Source: an uncultured Ruminococcus sp.
GTDB lineage: Bacteria > Bacillota > Clostridia > Oscillospirales > Acutalibacteraceae
NCBI GenBank assembly: GCA_937892835.1
Contig: CALBHM010000292.1
Span: forward strand, 1 to 31,633
Direction of reading: 5' to 3'
Length of the DNA: 31,633 nt
Positions 21,466-29,000 of the stretch are shown piece after piece. Positions within the stretch are counted from its first letter, which is position 1. Every line of letters starts with the position of its first letter. The notes under the pieces were generated by a model, which did not search any database, was not told the origin of the DNA, and worked only from the letters and a program-made list of their open reading frames with translations. The translations under genes were made by a program, and so were the position numbers.

Positions 21466-22188
21466 ATGAATGAAAAAGGGAAAAGCATTTGGGGTGTTAT
21501 TTCCGATATATTGCTGATTATTATTATTATAATCGCAATTATAATTACGGTTATGACCTTTACCTCAAAAAATTCGGATATGGGTATCGGTAACGTTCTC
21601 GGATATACTCCGTTTGCCGTGCAATCAGACTCAATGGACTCCGGCGAACCGTCGGGATTCGGAACCGGCGATCTTATAATCTCCAAGGAGGTTAAGGATC
21701 CGGAAGCTCTCAAAATTGGCGATGTCATAACATACACAACGGTTATTGAGGGTGAAACGGCCGGCAAGAAAATCAGAGGCTATAATACCCATAGAATTAC
21801 CGATATCATTAAGGCCGGAGACGGTTCTGTTTATGCCTTTGTAACTGCCGGTGATGCAGTGGGAATGGAAGATACGGTTAACGTTCTTCCGGATGAAGTT
21901 ATTGCTAAGCAGGTCAATTCCGGAATTGATGAAAACGGTAAGAAACTTACCGGAATGAAGATTGCCAACTTCGGTTCGGCACTCAGCTTCCTCCAAAGCA
22001 GAACAGGCTTTATGATATGTATTATTATTCCTCTGGCACTGTTCTTTATTTGGCAGATATATAAGCTAATTTCAATGTTTATGACGGCAAAGGCCGAAAG
22101 CCTTGATGAAGAATCAAAGCAACGAGTAATTGAAGAATATCTCGCTCAGCAAAACAAAGAAAACTCTCAAGAAAAAGAAGAAAAATAA
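21466..22188 (+). CDS. sipW: SipW-type signal peptidase I
   Basis: A 240-residue membrane peptidase of the ER/SipW branch, which uses a Ser-His pair instead of the bacterial Ser-Lys pair. An N-terminal membrane helix (about 10-30) is followed by QSDSMDS with nucleophile Ser56. The NTHRI box has His109 where ordinary bacterial enzymes have Lys, and GDAVGMED has Asp130. A second membrane helix (about 182-202) precedes a charged cytoplasmic tail rich in Glu, Gln and Lys. It should remove the signal peptide of the TasA-like protein encoded just upstream. The ribosome site AGGAG is 12 bases before the ATG, rather far. The gap before it holds three hairpins that may tune its level relative to the fibre subunit. 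Confidence 0.9.
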   Translation: MNEKGKSIWGVISDILLIIIIIIAIIITVMTFTSKNSDMGIGNVLGYTPFAVQSDSMDSGEPSGFGTGDLIISKEVKDPEALKIGDVITYTTVIEGETAGKKIRGYNTHRITDIIKAGDGSVYAFVTAGDAVGMEDTVNVLPDEVIAKQVNSGIDENGKKLTGMKIANFGSALSFLQSRTGFMICIIIPLALFFIWQIYKLISMFMTAKAESLDEESKQRVIEEYLAQQNKENSQEKEEK

Positions 22189-22237
22189 CATTCAACTCTT
22201 AACAATATTAAACTTTAAATAACAGAGGGTGACCGAA

Positions 22238-23785
22238 ATGACAATCACAAAGTTCCTTGCAGAATTTTTAAATCAGTTTTTCGTAAAAGGTGTCTGGGGT
22301 ATTTTTAAGGGCATCGGTTTAGGCATTGCAAATATTTTTAATATTCCGCAGTATATTAAGATTTTTAAAGAGTGGGCAGGTAAGTTCACCATTGTTGACT
22401 GGCTTCTTGCTATTGTTGCCGTTATTGCAACGGTAGCTGTTCTTGCGGCTATTGTAATTCTTGTAGTTGTACTTGTTAAAAAGTATGTCAGAGTTAGAAA
22501 AACTCTTGTTGACCAGGAAGAGCTTCTTATGGAAGTCGGCAACCTTAACCGAGAGGTTATTAAGCTGAACAACGAGAAGGAAAGAATTCTTGCAATGAAG
22601 GTTTCTCAGCTCGGTCTCAATCCCGGCGAAAGCCCGTATGATGAAAACGGCGAGGCGACAGAGGAAGAGAAGAAGGACGGAGAGGTCGATAAGACTGCCG
22701 ATGACTACAGCCGTTTCTACAAGTGTACTCAGGTTGACCTTGAAATTGAAAATTACGTTGCTCCCGATTTTGATAACGAAATTACACTTCCCGAAATCTG
22801 CGAGAGATTCCGTAATTTTGCATGTTCACGTCTTGGTCTTTTCTATGAGATCAAAATTATCAGATTGTTCCTTTCGGCATTTGCATCGACAAGACTTATA
22901 ATTCTCCAGGGTATTTCAGGTACAGGTAAAACCTCACTTGCTTATGCATGGGGTAAGTTCCTCAAGAATCCTGTTACGATTGCTTCGGTTCAGCCGTCAT
23001 GGCGTGACCGTACCGAGATTTTCGGTTACTTTAACGAATTTACAAAACGTTTCAACGAGACGGAAGTTCTCAAAAAGATGTATGAGGCCACCTTTAAAGA
23101 AGAAATATTCATTACAGTTCTTGACGAAATGAACATCGCTCGTGTTGAGTATTACTTCGCCGAGCTTCTTTCAATCCTCGAAATGCCGTCAAGAGATGAG
23201 TGGGTCGTTTCACTTGTTCCGAGCGTTTGGCCGACAGACCCGAAGCATATCATCGACGGTAAGCTTAAGCTTCCGGAAAACATGTGGTATATCGGTACAA
23301 TCAATAACGATGACTCAACATTTGCTGTTTCGGATAAGGTTTATGACCGTGCTATTCCGATTGACCTTAACAGTAAGGGTAAATTCTTTGAGGCTCCGTA
23401 TACCGAGGAGCTTAACCTTAGCTATAAGCACCTTGAGGGCATGTTCCTTGAGTGTCAGACAAAGTATAAAGTATCCGATGAAAACCTCAAGAAGATCGAA
23501 GAGCTTGATGACTATGTTATCGAACATTTCCGTCTTGCTTTCGGTAACCGTATTGTTAAGCAGCTTAAGGAATTTGTTCCTGCATATGTCGGCTGCGGCG
23601 GAACAGAAATCGATGGTATCGACTTTGTTCTTGCAAAGAAGGTTTTCCGTAAGTTTGAAAGCTTGAATCTTTCATTTATTCGTGATGAAATCGACGGACT
23701 TGTTACATATCTTAATAAGCACTTCGGTAAAGCAAACATGAACGAGTGCAAAGAGTATCTCCAGCTTCTTAAGAGACTTATGTAA
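22238..23785 (+). CDS. Membrane-tethered McrB-like AAA+ ATPase
   Basis: A 515-residue protein with a hydrophobic N-terminus and a strong membrane helix near 52-82. A coiled coil (about 83-122) and an AAA+ module of the McrB branch follow. Walker A is GISGTGKTS at 225-233, Walker B VLDEMNIARVEYYF starts at 294, sensor 1 is GTINNDDST at 353-361, and YDRA with an arginine lies at 369-372. All ATPase residues appear intact. McrB normally drives the McrC nuclease and carries a DNA-recognition domain; here that part is replaced by a membrane anchor. ATG 22238 is chosen over GTG 22229 because AGAGGG lies eight bases before it. The next gene is an McrC-like partner. The place of action is probably the inner face of the membrane, in the fibre cluster; the function is unknown. 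Confidence 0.85.
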   Translation: MTITKFLAEFLNQFFVKGVWGIFKGIGLGIANIFNIPQYIKIFKEWAGKFTIVDWLLAIVAVIATVAVLAAIVILVVVLVKKYVRVRKTLVDQEELLMEVGNLNREVIKLNNEKERILAMKVSQLGLNPGESPYDENGEATEEEKKDGEVDKTADDYSRFYKCTQVDLEIENYVAPDFDNEITLPEICERFRNFACSRLGLFYEIKIIRLFLSAFASTRLIILQGISGTGKTSLAYAWGKFLKNPVTIASVQPSWRDRTEIFGYFNEFTKRFNETEVLKKMYEATFKEEIFITVLDEMNIARVEYYFAELLSILEMPSRDEWVVSLVPSVWPTDPKHIIDGKLKLPENMWYIGTINNDDSTFAVSDKVYDRAIPIDLNSKGKFFEAPYTEELNLSYKHLEGMFLECQTKYKVSDENLKKIEELDDYVIEHFRLAFGNRIVKQLKEFVPAYVGCGGTEIDGIDFVLAKKVFRKFESLNLSFIRDEIDGLVTYLNKHFGKANMNECKEYLQLLKRLM

Positions 23786-23829
23786 TCCCGAAACCGTTAT
23801 TATAACTATTGTCAAAGGGGACATACTGA

Positions 23830-25983
23830 ATGAACAAATCGTATCTTGAATTATATCTTGAATACAAGGATTATCTTGCATCGGCAACAACCGATAACGA
23901 GTTTTATGATGAAATGGATACTGCTATTAACAGCGGTACGAACAGCTATTCCTTGTTCAACAGATATTTTGATAAGAAGATTGACCTCAAGTGGGTTGAG
24001 GAAATCGAAGCGTGTATCATTCCCCTTGATAATATCATTCGTGTTCCGAGAAAGTTCATCGTTCAGGAAGAAGAAATTGTTCCTATTGAACGTGCAAGAA
24101 AGATTACAAACGAATCAATTCGTCATCTTGCGCAGCACACCAATATGATTGCAAAGGTTGAGGGTGACGACGTTACTCCGAACCAGATTCTTAACGTTTT
24201 CCGTGAGGAAAGCTATGAGGTTTATGAAAACAGATTTGTTTTCACGCTTATGCAGAACCTTGTCAGATTTATTGATGTGAGATATAATGTTCTTTTCAAT
24301 ATTTCCGATGATGACAACATGGCTTCCCTTAAGATGGAAAGTGACTTCACAAGAGGCCGTGAGAAAATCCAATATAAGCTTGAGGTTTCGGCACAGTCGG
24401 CAGGCAGCGATGTTGAAGGTGAGGCAGGCCCCGAAGGCGAAAATGCAACAGCGTTCCAGCGAATTGAAAGAGTTAAGAGAATTATAAACGAATATGCAAA
24501 TTCCTCTTTCATGAAGGAGCTTAGGAACTGCGTTCCGGTCAGACCTCCTATCATGAGAACGAATGCAATTCAGAAAAACCCGAATTTCAGAGCCTGTCTT
24601 AAATTGTGGCAATTTATTCAGTCATACAATGAGCTGGGATATGAGATAACAGTTAAAGAATCAAATGACATGGTCAGTGCGGAATATATGAACGAGCTTA
24701 ATCGCATGACCGCAATGAACTATATGATGCTCAAGGCTAACACTCTTTCAGAGGACGCCGTAGGCAAGCAGAAAAAGCGTAAGCTCAAGCCGAAACTTCT
24801 TAAGAGATTGGCCGAAGAACTTGTTATGGATTACGACATGGAGGAAGTTGAGATTCAACGTGTCTTTGTCGATGAGGTTAAGCGTGTCAGCCGTAAGAAG
24901 ATTGAAGGCGAAAAGAAAATTCAGGAAGCTATTCAGCGTGCTCTTGATGCAGAGAACGCACGTAAGAAAGCCATTGAAGATAAAATTAAGGCGAAAATTG
25001 CCCATGAAAAGGAAATGGAGCGTCGCCGCATAGCAAGGGAAAAAGAGAGAATCAAAAGAGAAAAGGAAAAAGAGAGACAGAGGATCAAGAGAGAGAAAGA
25101 ACGAGAGAAAGCTCGCATTGCAAAGGAGAAGGCTCTCGCAAAGGAAAAGGCAAAAAAAGAAAGAGAGAGAGCAGCAAAGCTCAAGGCGCAGGAAGAAGCT
25201 CGTATTGCGAAAGAAAAGCAGCGTGAAGAAATGCGCATAGCAAGAGAAAAAGCCGCAAAACTTGCAAAGATAGAGAAGGAAAAGGCTGCTAAGGCTAAAG
25301 CCAAGGAGAAAGAGCGTAAGGCTAAGGAATTGGCCGCTCAGAAAGCTAAAGAGAAAGCTGCAGCAGCAAAACAAAGAGAAAAAGAGGCTATTGCAAAGGC
25401 CAGAGCAGCTCAGGCAGAGAAAGAACGTCTTGCCAAGGAAAAGGCAAAGCAGAAAGCAGCTGCCGCAAAAGCTGCACAAGCTGAAAAAGAGCGCGTAGCT
25501 AAAGAAAAGGCTAAGCAGAAAGAGGCTGCAGCGAAAGCAGCACAGGCCGAAAAGGATCGCATAGCTAAGGAAAAGGCAAAGGAAAAAGAACGTCTCGCCA
25601 AAGAAAAAGCTAAGCAGAAAGAAGCCGCAGCGAAAGCAGCACAGGCCGAAAAAGATCGCATAGCTAAAGAAAAGGCGAAAGAAAAGGAAAGAGCAGCTAA
25701 AGAAAAAGCGAGAGCTAAAGAGAAAGAGCGTATTGCTAAAATGAGAGCTGCCGAGGCGGAGAAACAGCGCATTGCCAAAGAGAAGGCAAAAGAAAAAGAA
25801 CGCCTTGCTCGTGAAAGAATTAAAGAGCAGGAGCGTGCCGCCAAGGAAAAAGCCAAAGAAAAAGAGCGAATTGCACGTGAAAAAGCAAGAGCAAAGGCAA
25901 AAGAACAGGAGCGTCTTGCAAGAGAACGAGCAAAAGCAAAGGAAGAAAAGCTTAAGGCGAATAAAGCAGTTAAAAACGGCTGA
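23830..25983 (+). CDS. McrC/DUF2357-like protein with long charged-helix tail
   Basis: A 717-residue protein. Residues 1 to about 310 resemble the N-terminal part of McrC/DUF2357 proteins: RVPRKFIVQEEEIVPIERAR near 70-90, and EESYEVYENRFVFTLMQNL near 126-144 with the usual ENR box that precedes the nuclease in McrC relatives. I saw no PD-(D/E)xK nuclease motif afterwards. From about 335 to the end the sequence is almost only Lys, Glu, Ala, Arg, Gln and Ile in patterns such as RIAKEKAKEKERLAKEKA. That fits a single stable alpha helix or coiled coil of some 50 nm. The protein follows the McrB-like gene by 44 bases, so they are probable partners. The tail could act as spacer, lever or filament; this is inference. 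A moderate ribosome site AAAGGGG precedes the ATG. Confidence 0.75.
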   Translation: MNKSYLELYLEYKDYLASATTDNEFYDEMDTAINSGTNSYSLFNRYFDKKIDLKWVEEIEACIIPLDNIIRVPRKFIVQEEEIVPIERARKITNESIRHLAQHTNMIAKVEGDDVTPNQILNVFREESYEVYENRFVFTLMQNLVRFIDVRYNVLFNISDDDNMASLKMESDFTRGREKIQYKLEVSAQSAGSDVEGEAGPEGENATAFQRIERVKRIINEYANSSFMKELRNCVPVRPPIMRTNAIQKNPNFRACLKLWQFIQSYNELGYEITVKESNDMVSAEYMNELNRMTAMNYMMLKANTLSEDAVGKQKKRKLKPKLLKRLAEELVMDYDMEEVEIQRVFVDEVKRVSRKKIEGEKKIQEAIQRALDAENARKKAIEDKIKAKIAHEKEMERRRIAREKERIKREKEKERQRIKREKEREKARIAKEKALAKEKAKKERERAAKLKAQEEARIAKEKQREEMRIAREKAAKLAKIEKEKAAKAKAKEKERKAKELAAQKAKEKAAAAKQREKEAIAKARAAQAEKERLAKEKAKQKAAAAKAAQAEKERVAKEKAKQKEAAAKAAQAEKDRIAKEKAKEKERLAKEKAKQKEAAAKAAQAEKDRIAKEKAKEKERAAKEKARAKEKERIAKMRAAEAEKQRIAKEKAKEKERLARERIKEQERAAKEKAKEKERIAREKARAKAKEQERLARERAKAKEEKLKANKAVKNG
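25513..25710 (+). repeat. Two tandem 99-bp repeats in the charged-helix tail
   Basis: Bases 25513-25611 and 25612-25710 encode nearly identical 33-residue units (KQKEAAAKAAQAEKDRIA and so on), with synonymous differences. A shorter related unit begins at 25447. Recent internal duplication is likely, and length may vary between strains. Confidence 0.85.
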
Positions 25984-26060
25984 GCCTAACAACAATACAT
26001 GTTGATTCGCCATGTGACAATCGTGGAGTAAGCATGGTCGAAAACAGTGGAGGTTTTACT

Positions 26061-29000
26061 ATGATTAAAAGGAGATTAGAAAGGGTTGCGGTAACGTTGC
26101 TCAGTGTGGCTGTGTTACTGTCCTCAACCGGAATAGCATCATCGTTGGCTGTCAACGAGGTTAGCGCGTCCGGTTCTACAACTGCAGTCTCTGCCTCCAC
26201 GGTCAACGCCTCCACAACAGTATCGCAGGAGGGCGGTGCAATTTCATCAACCACGGTTACAACCGAGGGCGGTGAACTTGTCACGGAAAACAAAGGAAAC
26301 GGCACGGTTGCCGATCCTTACAGGGTTTCTGACGCTGCCGATTTCATTGCAATGCAGGATAAAATCAATCTCACAACAAGTGCAAATAAGAACTTTGTGC
26401 TTACGAATGATATTGATCTTTCAGGTGTAAAAGCAGAAGATTTTACATCAAATTCAGTATATTCAGGTGCGCTTGTTTCTGTAAGCAGAAATCTCAGTGC
26501 CGCATCGAAAAATGTATTTTTCACTCTTGACGGTAACGGACACAAATTAAAAGGACTTAACGTTACTTTCGGTAAGGGTGAGAATTTTGCGATTTTCGGT
26601 TATTTAAACGGAAAATCAGTAATTAAGAATCTTGTTGTTGAAAACTGCGTGATCAATGCTGCTACCGATGCGAAGAACTGTGCAATTCTTGCCGCCGAGA
26701 ATGACGGTACAATTTTGAATTGTGAGATTAAGAATTCTGTTCTCTCGCTTAAAAATGTTGCAAATGCAGGCTTGGTTGCAGCTGTAAATGACGGTACAAT
26801 TTCCGATACTAAAGTAACAGGAACTCAGTCAAATGTAAGCGGAGCTTCAGCTGCGTCGCACACAATTGCCGCAAACGGAACCGTTGGTTCAGTTGCAGGT
26901 GTGAATAGCGGCAAGATTACGGGAGTTTCTGTAATCAATGTCGGAGAATTTATTGATTCGTCACTTTCCGGAAAAACCGTATACGGCGGAATTGCCGGAA
27001 CAAACTCAGGCAGTATTTCCAATAGCTTTGCTTCCGGTAATGTCACCGGCGGTAAGGCAACTGATTTTGTCGGTGGACTCGCAGGTCGTGCTGAGAAGAC
27101 TGCGAAATTTGTAAACAATTATGTGCTTGTTGCGCTTAAGTGCAGTGCCTCGGGCAACGGACTTGTAGGAACAGGAGCAACCGCTGACATGCTCAGTGAG
27201 TGCTACTGGTCAAGTGCCGTAAGCGGCAGAACATCTTCTGTGACTAATTATGGAACTGATATCCATGATATAGATACTCTCAGATTCAAGACAGTCAAGG
27301 TCGGCGAAACTGTAAGCATTTCTAAGTCATCGCTTTCTGCTTCATGGGGAAAAGCAAGCTTTTCAATCGGCGACAGCTTTAAGTCTGTTGGAAGCGGAAT
27401 CACAGTTTCAGGCTCAAGTATAAAGGGCGTTACAGCAAACAAAGTAGCATGGTTCAATTACAAAGCGGAAATTTCTTTACCGTCGACAATCGGTACGGGA
27501 ACTCTTAAAATTTCGCAAAGCTTTGATTTGCCGATTCTTGTTGTTTCCACCGGAACAAGTGGCAGCGGAACAGCATCGGAACCTCTTGTAGTAGGAAACT
27601 CGGCTGAATTCCATATGCTCAAATATGCACATGGCATTTATGCTAAGCTTAGTAAGGATATTTCTGTGAATGTTTCCGCATTTTCATTTAATGGAAGCTT
27701 TGACGGAAACGGTCATAGTGTAATTATTTCCGCACCTGTTTTCTCGGAGGTATGCGGTTCTGTTAAGAATGTTGAGTTTATTTCAAAGACCGATATCTCA
27801 TCGGCAGTGCTCGGCAATGCTCTGAATGTAAAATTAAGCAATGTTGCAGTAACACTTTCTAACGGTGCAGTTTTCAATGCAGCCGGAATAAATTCGGGTG
27901 TAATGTTTAATACGGTAGTCGGCAGCAGTACTCTTGACAATTGCCGTGTTAAGGCAGATGTGAAAATTACAGGCGATGTTACATCTTTCGGAGCACTTGT
28001 CGGATCTGTAATCGGTAACGGAACTAAGATTACAAACAGCGGTGCTGCATCGAACATCAGTGCTTCCAAGAAAGCATCTAATGCGGCAATCGTTATTGGT
28101 TCGGTAAACGGCTCTGATGTAATTATTGAAAACTGTTATGTTTCGGGTAAAAATGATGCAGGAAAATATTCCTTTATTGCAAATATTGCTGCAAAGGACA
28201 CTAAAATTTCAAATATTTATATGAGCAAGGGAACGCAGACTCCTGTCGATTTTGCTAAAGCAGACAAGACTCAGTTCAATGAGTGGTCTTTTGATGACGG
28301 CGAGGTTGCATTCTTTACCGGCAACGGCGGAAAATTCGGCATAACCATTCCGTCAATCAAAGCAATGAACAGTTCATCTGCTTCCGATTATTCTGTTACA
28401 ACGGAGGCTTCACTTCTTTCGGCAGCAGTAAAAGCTGAAGATGGAAAGCTTATTCTTAGTGCTAACCGTGCAGCAGGCGTTGTGACGGTTAAGGGCTGTG
28501 CAGTTACGGTGACAAATAAGTCGACCGGACTTTTCACAACCGTTAAGATTTCAAACGGACTTGAGAAGGACAGTGCAGGAAATTATATTGTTTCCGGTGC
28601 ATATGACCTTGCTTATGTCAGTGAAAACATTTCGGAACTTAACAAGGCGAGCTTTGTTGTTAATTCCGATATCGATATGTCTGAGCTTTCCGCTTTTTCA
28701 CCGATTGGCGGAACACTTGTTCCGTTTAGCGGTAAGTTTAACGGAAACGGACACGCAATTTCCAACATAAAGATTAACGGAACATCGAAATCCGGTCTCT
28801 TTGCCTCACTTGATAATGCCGAGATAAGCAATTTGACAATCGCTTCAGCTCAGATTAATGCGAAGGGTCTCTATTCGGCAGTTCTTGCCGGACAGATAAC
28901 GGGTAATACCAAGCTTTCCGATATTACGATTAAAGACAGTAAGGTTATTTCGGACGGACTTTATTCCGGCATTGTTGCTGGTTCAATCAACTCCGGTTCG

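Noticed and set aside
22238..25983. A classical McrBC restriction system
   Set aside because: No DNA-recognition domain precedes the ATPase, which instead has a membrane helix, and no nuclease motif was seen in the McrC-like protein.
24748..26013. A 421-codon open frame on the minus strand, rich in Phe, Leu, Cys and Ser
   Set aside because: It is the antisense shadow of the Lys/Glu/Ala codons in the charged-helix tail (AAG/GAA/GCA read backwards); no ribosome site or family features.
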